Assembly (NCBI GenBank): GCA_005809105.1
Contig: SYLI01000059.1
Coordinates: forward strand, 1 to 38,674
DNA length: 38,674 nucleotides
Origin: Verrucomicrobiales bacterium
Lineage (GTDB): Bacteria > Verrucomicrobiota > Verrucomicrobiia > Limisphaerales > UBA1100
Direction: 5' to 3'
Below are positions 9,135 through 16,506 of this stretch, one piece after another. The translations under genes and the position numbers were made by a program. Numbering within the stretch: the first letter of the stretch is position 1; each line of letters begins with the position of its first letter. The notes beneath the pieces were generated by a model. That model was not told the origin of the DNA and did no database searches. It was given only the letters and a program-made list of their open reading frames with translations.

Positions 9135-10469
9135 ATGATGCTTCGCTATTCCCGGCCCGAGATGCGGGCCCTCTGGGCAGAGGAGAACAAGCTGCGAATC
9201 TGGCTTGAGATTGAACTTCACGCTTCGGAAGCACTGGTGGGAGAGGGGATCGTCCCCCGTGCCGACTTCGCAAGAATCAAGGCGGGCTGTGAGAAATGGT
9301 TTGCCGATCTGCCCGGGCTGGTGGCGCGCCAGCGCGAGCTTGAAAAGGTTCTCAACCACGATGTCATCGGTTTTACCACCGCCGTCACCGAAGCCATCAA
9401 CCACAAGGCCAGCCGCTGGTTTCATTATGGGCTGACCAGTAGCGACGTGGGCGACACCGCTTGCGCCGTGCAGATGATGCAAAGCGCCGACCTGCTGATT
9501 GCCAACGTCAAGGCGCTGATCCCCGTCATTGCCCGTCGGGCACGCGAGCACAAGCACACGCCCTGCATCGGGCGCAGCCACGGCATTCACGCCGAGCCGA
9601 CAACCTTCGGGTTGAAAATGGCCCTGATGCACGATGAGTTTGCGCGCGCATTGCGCCGCCTTAAGTCGGTGCGTCCGGTCGTCGCCGTCGGCAAGCTCTC
9701 CGGCGCTGTCGGCACAGCCGCGCATCTACCGCCGCACGTTGAGGCTCACGTGTGCCGGCAGTTGGGACTTCGCCCCGCCCCCATCGCCACGCAAGTAGTC
9801 CAGCGCGACATCCACGCAGAATTCCAATCCACGCTGGCGCTGGTGGGTGCCAGCATCGAACGGTGGGCGGTGGAGTTTCGCCACCTGCAACGTACGGAGG
9901 TGCTGGAAGCGGAGGAGCCTTTCACCAAGGGACAGAAGGGCAGCAGCGCCATGCCGCACAAGCGCAATCCCATCACCTGGGAGCGACTGACCGGACTGGC
10001 GCGCGTGCTACGGGGCAACGCGCTCGCCGCTCTGGAAAATGTCGCGCTGTGGCACGAACGCGACATCAGTCACAGCAGCGTCGAGCGCATCATCCTTCCC
10101 GATTCCTGCACGCTCTTGGACTACATGTTGGGTTTGCTCACGCGCCTCATGGAGGGACTCGTCGTCTATCCCGAGAACATGAAGCGCAACCTGGGCCTCT
10201 CGCTGGGAATGTGGAACAGCCAGACGGTGTTGCTCGCACTCATCCGGAAGGGACTAACCCGCGAGGACGCCTATGCCTTGGTACAGGATGCCGCTATGCG
10301 CACGTGGGCGGTGAAGCATGGGGGGCGCGATGACGCCGATTTTCTAGGGGAGTTAAAGTCCAACCCCGCAGTGGCCAGCCATTTCAAGGATGGTGAGCTT
10401 GAGAAACTCTGCTCGCTTGAGTTTCATTTCAAGCAAGTCAATGCGCGCTTCAGGAAGCTTGGGATTTAG
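9135..10469 (+). CDS. purB: Adenylosuccinate lyase
   Basis: Catalyses two beta-eliminations of fumarate in purine synthesis (SAICAR to AICAR and adenylosuccinate to AMP). The fumarase/aspartase superfamily signature GSSAMPHKRNP is present near residue 277 with the catalytic loop serines. The segment TSSDVGDTA and the region GRSHGIHAEPTTFG, which carries the catalytic His, also match PurB. The frame is open back to 9084, but the family N-terminus begins MLRYSRPEM, so the tandem ATGs at 9135/9138 are chosen; this gives 444 residues, close to the usual 430-480. The 3' end overlaps the convergent MFS gene by 20 bases. Confidence 0.96.
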   Translation: MMLRYSRPEMRALWAEENKLRIWLEIELHASEALVGEGIVPRADFARIKAGCEKWFADLPGLVARQRELEKVLNHDVIGFTTAVTEAINHKASRWFHYGLTSSDVGDTACAVQMMQSADLLIANVKALIPVIARRAREHKHTPCIGRSHGIHAEPTTFGLKMALMHDEFARALRRLKSVRPVVAVGKLSGAVGTAAHLPPHVEAHVCRQLGLRPAPIATQVVQRDIHAEFQSTLALVGASIERWAVEFRHLQRTEVLEAEEPFTKGQKGSSAMPHKRNPITWERLTGLARVLRGNALAALENVALWHERDISHSSVERIILPDSCTLLDYMLGLLTRLMEGLVVYPENMKRNLGLSLGMWNSQTVLLALIRKGLTREDAYALVQDAAMRTWAVKHGGRDDADFLGELKSNPAVASHFKDGELEKLCSLEFHFKQVNARFRKLGI

Positions 10470-11673
10470 CCGGTTGCGGCGTTTCTTGGGCGCGCCCACG
10501 ATAGGCGCAGAGGAAATAGAGGCACACGCTCGCAGCGGCAAGAGTGATGCCCATCCAGAAACGCGGCCAGTGAACACCTCCCTTCGCCGTGGTATTGGTC
10601 CAGAGCCATGCGCCGGTGCCTAGATAGCCCAGCAGATTGCCGACGCCCCCCGTGAGCAAAGAAAGCAGGGCCTGTGCGCGCGCGCGCCACGTGTCGTCCA
10701 CGCGCTCGTCGAGATAGATTTGGGCGGTGATAAAAACCAGCGTGTAGGAGAAGCCGTGGAGGGTGATGCCCAGAAGCAGGAAGGGGCCGTCGTTGCCGAC
10801 GCAGAGGCCAAAGCGCAGGACGCACAACGCAAGCCCGGTGGCAAACACCCATTTAAGCCGCCAGCGGGCGAGGATGCCCGCCAGCCCCAGCATGGAGATG
10901 ATTTCGGTGACTTGCCCCAAGGTCATCCATGCCGTGGCGTGCGTGAAACCCAGTTCCGCAAGATGCGGTGGCGTGCAGGGGTAGAATGCGGCCATCGGAA
11001 TATTGAGCAAGGTGACGGTGATGAAAACCACCCGGTGATTCGGATTCTTCAGAAGTGAAAGGGCGTCCAGCCCGAAGCGTTCGCGCAGGGTGAGTGCCCC
11101 GTTGGTTTTCGGCGGGTTCGTGGCGGGCAGCCCGTACGCGAAGGCCGCCACGAGCAGCCATGTGATGGCGCCCCCATACGCCGCGCGGGGCGATGCGTCG
11201 GCATTAAGCAGGCTCACCACCCAGCAGCCGGCCATCCAGCCCAGCGTGGCTGCGGCGCGCACCGGGCCGAACTCGCGCTTAGAATCGGTAAGGCGCGCGA
11301 AACAGATGGCAGAGGCAATGCTCCAGGTGGGAGTGGAACACAGTGCGTGCAACTGGATCGTGGCCAGCACCACCCACCGGTTCCACCCGCTCTCCATGGC
11401 GTAGGCGGCAAGAGCCATCGCTGCGGCCGTGGCGAGCGAGAGCCCGCGAAGTACCTTCACGGGGGCAACGTGCCGGTCGGCCATGGCTCCAAAGAAGAGG
11501 GGCGAAATGAAAGCCGCCGCGGCTGAGGTGGCAAATGCGAAGGGCTTGATGGATTGCAGACCATGCGAGTCGAGTACGCTGCTCAGCGGCACGAACCACA
11601 TGCCCATGGCTGCACCTTGAATGAGGAACAGCACGGCCAATTCGAGATGTTGGGAAAGAGACCGCGTTACCAC
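10450..11673 (-). CDS. MFS transporter, nucleoside:H+ symporter-like
   Basis: A 407-residue permease with about 12 transmembrane helices. The opening LAVLFLIQGAAMGMWFVPLS, the loop after helix 2 (GAMADRHVAPVKVL) and WRARAQALLSLLTGGVGNLLGYLGTG in the second half resemble the nucleoside:H+ symporter group (NupG/XapB-like) of the major facilitator superfamily. Nucleoside transport is an inference from fold similarity only. The GTG start at 11673 is preceded by AAAGGG only a few bases away, and a good sigma-70-like promoter lies just upstream (11688-11716), giving a very short leader. The gene converges on purB with a 20-base overlap. Confidence 0.85.
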   Translation of the reverse strand: MVTRSLSQHLELAVLFLIQGAAMGMWFVPLSSVLDSHGLQSIKPFAFATSAAAAFISPLFFGAMADRHVAPVKVLRGLSLATAAAMALAAYAMESGWNRWVVLATIQLHALCSTPTWSIASAICFARLTDSKREFGPVRAAATLGWMAGCWVVSLLNADASPRAAYGGAITWLLVAAFAYGLPATNPPKTNGALTLRERFGLDALSLLKNPNHRVVFITVTLLNIPMAAFYPCTPPHLAELGFTHATAWMTLGQVTEIISMLGLAGILARWRLKWVFATGLALCVLRFGLCVGNDGPFLLLGITLHGFSYTLVFITAQIYLDERVDDTWRARAQALLSLLTGGVGNLLGYLGTGAWLWTNTTAKGGVHWPRFWMGITLAAASVCLYFLCAYRGRAQETPQPAKSQAS

Positions 11674-11687
11674 CCTTTGAGGCGCTG

Positions 11688-11716
11688 ATAAAACTCGACG
11701 GGCGGGAAGGTGTCAA
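11688..11716 (-). promoter_or_regulatory. Sigma-70-type promoter for the MFS gene, with -35 inside a palindrome
   Basis: On the minus strand a perfect TTGACA (11716-11711) is followed after 17 bases by TTTTAT (11693-11688), 15 bases before the GTG start. The -35 hexamer sits inside the inverted repeat GGTGTTGACACC (11709-11720), so a repressor could compete with polymerase there. Promoter strength and operator function are inference. Confidence 0.5.
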
Positions 11717-11719
11717 CAC

Positions 11720-11753
11720 CACGCCCGCACAAGCACACCTTACGCGGGGCGTG
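11720..11753 (-). terminator. Candidate terminator hairpin after the sulfatase gene
   Basis: Just past the sulfatase stop on the minus strand, CACG(C)CCCGC can pair with GCGGGCGTG across a 15-base loop: nine base pairs with one bulged C. No T-tract follows, so factor-independent termination is uncertain. It may instead stabilise the message end or insulate the MFS promoter, which begins immediately downstream. Confidence 0.4.
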
Positions 11754-11767
11754 TGGGAGGGGGGACG

Positions 11768-13147
11768 TTAAGGCTTAGGCGGGTTGTTGGCCTTCGCTTT
11801 GTTCTTGGCCTTTCCCTTCTGATTGGCGGGCGCAGGCATCCAGAGTGGGGCGGCCTGCTCAGCATTCCACTTGTCCCACGCGGCTTGAAGCTCCTTGGCC
11901 TTCCCGGGGTTGGACTCGGTCAAATCCTTTGCCTCGCCCACGTCCTCGGCCAGATTAAAAAGCCGCAGCTTGTTGCCATCGGCATTGGCGGCGACGAGTT
12001 TCCAGTCGCCTTTGCGAATGGCGCGCTGGGCGCCAAACCGCCAGTAGAGCGCCTCGTGGGGCGGCTCCTTGCTATCGCCCAAGAGGTGGGGCAGCAGATT
12101 GACGCCGTCAAGCTTCCACGCCGGTTCGACCTTCACGCCTGCGGCGGCCAAGCTCGTCGGCAGGATATCAAGTTGGATGATCGGTAGCGTGTACGTGCTG
12201 CCTGCCGGCAAGGTTCCTTTCCATTGCACGCAGAAGGGCACGCGCACGCCCCCTTCCAGGGTGCTGGCTTTGAAGCCGCGTAGCGGGCCGTTCTTGGACG
12301 AGGTGCTCTGCGTGGGGCCGCCGTTATCAGAATGAAACCAAATGAGCGTGTGCTCCTCCAGTTCAGCCTTGCGAAGGGCGCCCAGCACAGCGCCCACCGC
12401 GTCATCCATCGCCGACATGATGGCGGCAAAGGTGCGGCGCTTCTCGTCGGCGATGTCCTTGAAGCGGTTCAGGTATTTCTCCGGCGCCTGCAGGGGTGCA
12501 TGCTGCGCGTTAAATGGCAGGTAGAGCAGGAAGGGCTTCGTCTTGTGGTTTTGAATCCACTCCACGGCGCGAGCTGCGTAGGCGTCGGTGGTGTAGAAGT
12601 CTTCCGCCTCGATGGGATGAGCCTCGGGCGACTTGCGCGAGTCCACGAAGGCGCGCGGCTTGTAATACGCGGTGTTGGCCACCGTGCCGTAGAATTCATC
12701 GAACCCGCGCTTCATGGGAAGATGCTGTGGCGAGGCGCCCAAGTGCCACTTGCCGATGGCAATGGTCTCATATCCCGAAGCCTTGAACCGGTCGGCCATG
12801 GTGCGCTCGGAGAGTGGGAGGCCAAATTTGCCTCCGACTCCTGCGCCGCCGCCCTCGTTGAATTCGTGGCCGAAGCGCGTCTGATAGCGGCCCGTCAAGA
12901 GCCCTGCGCGCGTGGGGCTACAATACGGTCCGGAGACATAGCCATGCGTGAAACGAATGCCGTTGCGCGCGATGGAATCAATGTTCGGCGTGGGAATCTG
13001 CCGGTTGCCTTGGAAGCCAAACTCGCCCCAGCCGACATCGTCGCAGAGGAAAATGATGACATTAGGTTTGCGGCCTTCCGCCCCCGGGACAGCGATCGTG
13101 AACCCGAGGAGTAATGCGAAAGCACGCAGAAGGAAAAGGGGATTCAT
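11768..13147 (-). CDS. Secreted sulfatase (formylglycine-dependent, arylsulfatase A-like)
   Basis: A 459-residue type I sulfatase that hydrolyses sulfate esters, probably in the periplasm or outside the cell. The N-terminus is a signal peptide (MNPLFLLRAFALLLGF with cleavage near AEG). Metal-binding Asp36 and Asp37 occur in LCDDVGWGEFG. The maturation motif is Cys76-Ser-Pro-Thr-Arg80 in YCSPTRAGLLTGR; Cys76 would be converted to formylglycine. Further core blocks are GKWHLG and HSDNGGPTQ. The Lys/Asn/Ala-rich tail (NQKGKAKNKAKANNPPKP) is low complexity. Verrucomicrobia and Planctomycetes usually carry many sulfatases for sulfated polysaccharides; the substrate here is unknown. No sulfatase-maturing enzyme is in the window. 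Confidence 0.94.
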   Translation of the reverse strand: MNPLFLLRAFALLLGFTIAVPGAEGRKPNVIIFLCDDVGWGEFGFQGNRQIPTPNIDSIARNGIRFTHGYVSGPYCSPTRAGLLTGRYQTRFGHEFNEGGGAGVGGKFGLPLSERTMADRFKASGYETIAIGKWHLGASPQHLPMKRGFDEFYGTVANTAYYKPRAFVDSRKSPEAHPIEAEDFYTTDAYAARAVEWIQNHKTKPFLLYLPFNAQHAPLQAPEKYLNRFKDIADEKRRTFAAIMSAMDDAVGAVLGALRKAELEEHTLIWFHSDNGGPTQSTSSKNGPLRGFKASTLEGGVRVPFCVQWKGTLPAGSTYTLPIIQLDILPTSLAAAGVKVEPAWKLDGVNLLPHLLGDSKEPPHEALYWRFGAQRAIRKGDWKLVAANADGNKLRLFNLAEDVGEAKDLTESNPGKAKELQAAWDKWNAEQAAPLWMPAPANQKGKAKNKAKANNPPKP

Positions 13148-13194
13148 TGGCGCACTCTAGGAGATGCGCCTACCCTGTCAAGAGGCGTGAGCAA

Positions 13195-14100
13195 TCAGCT
13201 TTCGCGCTCGAGCAGGTGATGGGCAAAGGCTGCTAGGGCATCTGCGCGATCCCCGAACGGGCGGAGTGCAGCGAATGCCTTGGCGGTGAGTGTGGCCGCG
13301 ATGCGTCGCGAGCGTTCAAGACCAACCACCGACGGGTACGTGGCCTTCTTGGCGGCAACATCTTTGCCTGCCGTTTTGCCCAGCCGCTCGCTGGTCTGGG
13401 TGACGTCCAGAATGTCGTCAATCACCTGGAACGCCAGCCCGACGTTGCGGCCAAAGTCCGTGAGCGCGCGCAGTTGGGAGGCGGTGCAATTGGCGCTCAT
13501 CCCGCCCATGCGTACGGCACAACAGAGCAGCGCGCTCGTTTTGCGCTCGTGAATGTAGCGCAGCTGCGCCAGCGTCAGCCGCTTTCCCTCGCCCTCCAAG
13601 TCAGCCGCCTGTCCCGCAATCAATTGAAGCGATCCGGAGGCGCGGGCCAATTCCATCACCAATTCTGAGTGAGGGTAGCGCAAGGGCGCTTTTGCCTGCG
13701 CCACCATCTCGAAGGCTTGAGTGAGCAGCGCGTCGCCGGCGAGGATGGCAATGGCTTCACCATAGACCTTGTGGTTGGTGGGTTTGCCGCGCCGCAGGTC
13801 GTCATTATCCATCGCCGGCAGGTCGTCATGAACCAGCGAGTAGGTGTGGATACACTCCACGGCGCAGGCCAGCGGCAGCGCGCACGCCTCTTTGCCGCCG
13901 CAGGCACGGGCTGCCGCGAGCAGTAGAGCCGGGCGCAGGCGCTTGCCGCCCGCAAAGAGTGAGTAGCGCATGGCGCGGTGGAGGGTCGCCGGCCGTGTGG
14001 TGGCGGCGGGCAGCAGCCGGTCCAGCGCCCGATTGACGCCAAGGGTAGACCGTTGGAGATAGGACTCGAGCGCGAAGGGCTTGCGCATCGGGCGGGACAT
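13195..14100 (-). CDS. ispA: Polyprenyl (farnesyl/geranylgeranyl) diphosphate synthase
   Basis: Condenses isopentenyl diphosphate with allylic diphosphates to make C15 or C20 isoprenoid precursors in the cytosol. The first aspartate-rich motif is DDLPAMDNDDLRRGK (Asp92 onward), the second is VIDDILDVTQ, and SLFAGGKRLRPAL binds the diphosphate. The two residues between the first Asp pair and the third Asp are extended (DDx4D), as in bacterial FPP/GGPP synthases. The frame stays open upstream to 14934, but that extension overlaps rpoZ and smpB and is not conserved sequence. I chose the ATG at 14100, giving 301 residues, the normal size. Product chain length cannot be fixed from sequence alone, so the symbol is tentative. 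Confidence 0.93.
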   Translation of the reverse strand: MSRPMRKPFALESYLQRSTLGVNRALDRLLPAATTRPATLHRAMRYSLFAGGKRLRPALLLAAARACGGKEACALPLACAVECIHTYSLVHDDLPAMDNDDLRRGKPTNHKVYGEAIAILAGDALLTQAFEMVAQAKAPLRYPHSELVMELARASGSLQLIAGQAADLEGEGKRLTLAQLRYIHERKTSALLCCAVRMGGMSANCTASQLRALTDFGRNVGLAFQVIDDILDVTQTSERLGKTAGKDVAAKKATYPSVVGLERSRRIAATLTAKAFAALRPFGDRADALAAFAHHLLERES

Positions 14101-14151
14101 GCGCGGCAGTTGTACGGAGGGCGAGGGCGCGGGGCAAGCGGAGTTTTTATG

Positions 14152-14179
14152 TTGCGCCAGTTTGGCAGACGGGTACAGT
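14152..14179 (+). promoter_or_regulatory. Possible promoter upstream of rpoZ
   Basis: TTGCGC (14152-14157) and TACAGT (14174-14179) are separated by 16 bases, 35 bases before the rpoZ ATG, in the 114-base gap between divergent ispA and rpoZ. The match to sigma-70 consensus is moderate, and this could be chance. Confidence 0.25.
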
Positions 14180-14214
14180 TCGCGGTTCTTTGGAGTGGTT
14201 CGCATCTTTTGCAA

Positions 14215-14472
14215 ATGAACACTGAACTGTGTCGGAAAGCGTTGGATCACGTCGGCAATCCCAACGTCCTCGTCAATCTGATTTCTCGGCGCGTGCGCCA
14301 GTTGAATACCGCCGGCGCGAGCAACCGGCCGTTGCTGACGCAGGACGTCCACATGGGGATGGCCGACGTTGCTCTGGCGGAGTTGGTGGAAGGCAAGATG
14401 AGTTTTGAGATGATGGAGCCGGAGCCGGCTCCAGAGAAGAAGGCGCCCAAGAGGCGGCGCCGCAGCTCGTAG
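14215..14472 (+). CDS. rpoZ: RNA polymerase omega subunit
   Basis: An 85-residue omega subunit, the small RNA polymerase subunit that helps the beta' subunit fold. The recognisable core is NPNVLVNLISRRVRQL near residues 16-31, then RPLLTQDVHMGMADVALAELVEGKM, matching the omega pattern of a helix carrying two Arg, a short linker, and D-x-A-L-x-E-L. The tail is Lys/Arg/Pro-rich (KKAPKRRRRSS). The ATG at 14215 begins MNTELCRKALDHV; longer upstream extensions of the frame run into the divergent ispA gene and are rejected. It lies 48 bases before smpB and is probably cotranscribed with it. Confidence 0.88.
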   Translation: MNTELCRKALDHVGNPNVLVNLISRRVRQLNTAGASNRPLLTQDVHMGMADVALAELVEGKMSFEMMEPEPAPEKKAPKRRRRSS

Positions 14473-14498
14473 CCAGACAAAGCACTCGCCGGAGGTGC

Positions 14499-14516
14499 AT
14501 GATTCCGGCGCCGTGA
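14499..14516 (+). other. Five-codon mini-ORF with strong ribosome site in front of smpB
   Basis: GGAGG at 14491-14495 is spaced 3 bases from an ATG that encodes Met-Ile-Pro-Ala-Pro-stop, ending 4 bases before the smpB ATG in a different frame. It could be a leader peptide that feeds ribosomes to smpB, or accidental. Ending in Ala-Pro before a stop is notable because such ends can stall termination. Confidence 0.25.
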
Positions 14517-14520
14517 GCCC

Positions 14521-14979
14521 ATGGCGGACATCGTCACCAATTCCAAGGCGCGGCACGACTACCACATCACCGAGACGTACGAGGCGGGGCTGGCCCTGCG
14601 CGGGACGGAGGTCAAGGCGCTTCGCGCCGGCCGTGGACAGATCCGCGAGGCATTTGCCCGGATCGATCGCAATGGAGAGGCGTGGTTGCTCAACGCGCAC
14701 ATCGAGGCGTACTCCCATGGCAATCTTCACAACCATGATCCCATCGCGCAGCGCAAGCTCCTGCTTCACCGCCGCGAACTGGCGCACTTGCAAGCGCTCA
14801 CCCAGGCCAAAGGGCACACGCTGGTGCCGCTCAAGCTTTACTGGAAGAATGGCAAGGTGAAGGTGTTGTTGGGAGTAGGCAAAGGCAAGGAGGACCCGGA
14901 CAAGCGCCATGACCTGCGGACGCGCGAGACCCAACGACAGATGCGCGACGCCACCATGCGCCGCATCAAGGACAGGTAG
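14521..14979 (+). CDS. smpB: SsrA-binding protein SmpB
   Basis: A 152-residue tmRNA-binding protein that delivers tmRNA to stalled ribosomes. The OB-fold N-terminus has NSKARHDYHITETYEAGLAL and the hallmark GTEVKALRAG. The middle carries LLNAHIEAYSHGN, and the C-terminal helix contains KGKEDPDKRHDLRTRE before a basic end that inserts into the decoding site in this family. The length is standard. A strong GGAGG at 14491-14495 is 25 bases from the ATG and is better placed for a five-codon mini-ORF just upstream (14499-14516). The tmRNA gene itself is not in the window. Confidence 0.97.
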   Translation: MADIVTNSKARHDYHITETYEAGLALRGTEVKALRAGRGQIREAFARIDRNGEAWLLNAHIEAYSHGNLHNHDPIAQRKLLLHRRELAHLQALTQAKGHTLVPLKLYWKNGKVKVLLGVGKGKEDPDKRHDLRTRETQRQMRDATMRRIKDR

Positions 14980-15005
14980 GGGAGAGAGGCCGGCCCAGAA
15001 TCGCC

Positions 15006-15272
15006 TTAGGCCGACTTGGCCTCGGGCTTCCAGCGCCGCTTGGGCGCCTTGATGACCATGCCCTTCTTGATCGCGCTGACCGCCACAATGACGTGGCGCA
15101 CCTCTCCACTGGGAAGTTGCACTTTCACGCGTTGAAGGTTCGGGCTAAACGTGCGCTTGGTGACGGCGGTGACGTGGCGGCCAATGCCACCTTCCTTCTT
15201 CGCCTTACCGCTGCGGACAATGCTGCTTCCCCGCGTCGGGTGTTTCCCGGTGATGCTACAAGTGCGTGACAT
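15006..15272 (-). CDS. rpmB: 50S ribosomal protein L28
   Basis: An 88-residue L28 of the large ribosomal subunit. It begins MSRTCSITGKHPTRGSSIVRSG, the family opening of a Cys followed by a TGK-like turn. It continues with GGIGRHVTAVTKRTFSPNLQ, the N-L-Q block that contacts 23S rRNA, and ends in a basic tail. Only one zinc-type Cys remains at the N-terminus, so this is probably the zinc-free form. The gene stands alone, convergent with smpB (26-base gap) and divergent from the SPFH gene. A candidate promoter and a small hairpin lie directly upstream. Confidence 0.95.
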   Translation of the reverse strand: MSRTCSITGKHPTRGSSIVRSGKAKKEGGIGRHVTAVTKRTFSPNLQRVKVQLPSGEVRHVIVAVSAIKKGMVIKAPKRRWKPEAKSA

Positions 15273-15281
15273 GGTAAGAAT

Positions 15282-15328
15282 GCCCCGTTAAGGGGCGGGC
15301 ACCGTATCAGCACCGGCTGCGCTTGCAA
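15282..15328 (-). promoter_or_regulatory. Candidate rpmB promoter plus leader hairpin
   Basis: On the minus strand TTGCAA (15328-15323) is followed after 16 bases by TACGGT (15306-15301), 28 bases before the rpmB ATG. The inverted repeat GCCCC-gttaa-GGGGC (15282-15296) covers the expected transcript start and first leader bases. A link to ribosomal-protein control is speculative. Confidence 0.35.
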
Positions 15329-15413
15329 GCAGATTTGGGGTTTCCCCACCTTGGGATGGCATTCGTTGCGGTGATGGAGTAGAACTCCCTCCATCCCTGC
15401 GGGCAAAGTTATC

Positions 15414-16457
15414 ATGAGTGCAATAACGACAAAATCTGGAGGCGCAGCCGCGCCGAGCGTGGAGCGCGAAGGCAGCGTGAGGAGTGGATGGGGCATGCTG
15501 GCCCTCAACTTGTCGCTGATGCTGGGCGCGCCCATCGCGTTCGTGGCCTTGTTGGTTCAATACAATCCCCACGACCAAGCGACAGGTATTAACCACCTGC
15601 TTCCATTGCCGTTCTTGGCGTTCTTGGAGTTGGCCGCCATCATCTCGCTTTGCGGGCACTTCACGTTGCAGCCCAACGAAGCGCGCGTCTTGGTGCTCTT
15701 TGGCGAATACCGTGGCACCGTTCGTGGCAATGGATTCTGGTGGGCCAACCCCTTTTTCTCACGGGTGCTTTCGCGCGTGCCGCTGCCGATGGCCGCTAAC
15801 ACGCCCGAGGCGCTGAGGGGCGCCCATGCCGCCGGAGTGGGTGCCACCGCGTTCTGGCGAGTGGTTCCTTCCAAGATTTCGTTGCGCGCCCGTAATTTCA
15901 ACAGCGAGCGCCTCAAGGTCAATGACCGGCGCGGCAATCCCATCGAAATTGCCGCGGTGATTGTCTGGCGTGTGGAAGACACCGCCAAGGCCGCCTTCGA
16001 TGTGGACGACTATGAGAGCTACGTCCACATCCAAAGCGAGTCGGCCATTCGCCACCTAGCCAGTCTTTACGCGTACGACCGCGGCGAGGATCATGAACCC
16101 AGTCTGCGCGAAAGCGCCGACGAAGTGGCTGCCGCGCTGCGCAAGGAGCTGGGCGAGCGGCTGACGAAGGCCGGAGTGTGCGTGGAGGAAGCGCGGCTGA
16201 CGCATCTGGCCTACGCCCCGGAAATCGCCCAGGCCATGTTGCGCCGGCAGCAGGCCGAAGCGGTGATCGCCGCGCGCCAGAAAATTGTTCAGGGTGCCGT
16301 CAGCATGGTGGAGATGGCGCTGCGCGAGCTTTCTGACAAATCCGTGGTAAAGCTTGATGAGGATCGCAAGGCTGCCATGGTGAGCAATCTGCTTGTCGTG
16401 CTCTGCGGCGAGACGGAGGTGTCGCCGGTCATTAACACGGGTGCTGGCAAAGCCTGA
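15414..16457 (+). CDS. SPFH/Band 7 (stomatin-like) membrane protein
   Basis: A 347-residue protein with two N-terminal membrane segments (about residues 25-45 and 62-82), followed by an SPFH/prohibitin-homology domain starting at [26 protein letters not shown]. The domain continues with a strand-rich middle ([32 protein letters not shown]) and a helical coiled segment ([25 protein letters not shown]), as in stomatin and HflK/C relatives. Such proteins oligomerise on membranes and are linked to microdomains or protease control. No NfeD partner gene is next to it, so a specific role cannot be given. The ATG is preceded by a 141-base divergent gap shared with rpmB. Confidence 0.9.
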   Translation: MSAITTKSGGAAAPSVEREGSVRSGWGMLALNLSLMLGAPIAFVALLVQYNPHDQATGINHLLPLPFLAFLELAAIISLCGHFTLQPNEARVLVLFGEYRGTVRGNGFWWANPFFSRVLSRVPLPMAANTPEALRGAHAAGVGATAFWRVVPSKISLRARNFNSERLKVNDRRGNPIEIAAVIVWRVEDTAKAAFDVDDYESYVHIQSESAIRHLASLYAYDRGEDHEPSLRESADEVAAALRKELGERLTKAGVCVEEARLTHLAYAPEIAQAMLRRQQAEAVIAARQKIVQGAVSMVEMALRELSDKSVVKLDEDRKAAMVSNLLVVLCGETEVSPVINTGAGKA

Positions 16458-16506
16458 ATCAGAAAAGATTTGCCCCTCGCGGGCCTCCCGGCAGAATCGC
16501 CACAAT

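Noticed and set aside
13195-14934. 579-residue minus-strand ORF
   Set aside because: Only residues from 14100 onward match polyprenyl synthases; the upstream part is antisense to rpoZ and smpB.
14986-15022. Bidirectional terminator between smpB and rpmB
   Set aside because: The only GGCCG/CGGCC pairing runs into the rpmB stop and has no T-tract, so support is too weak.
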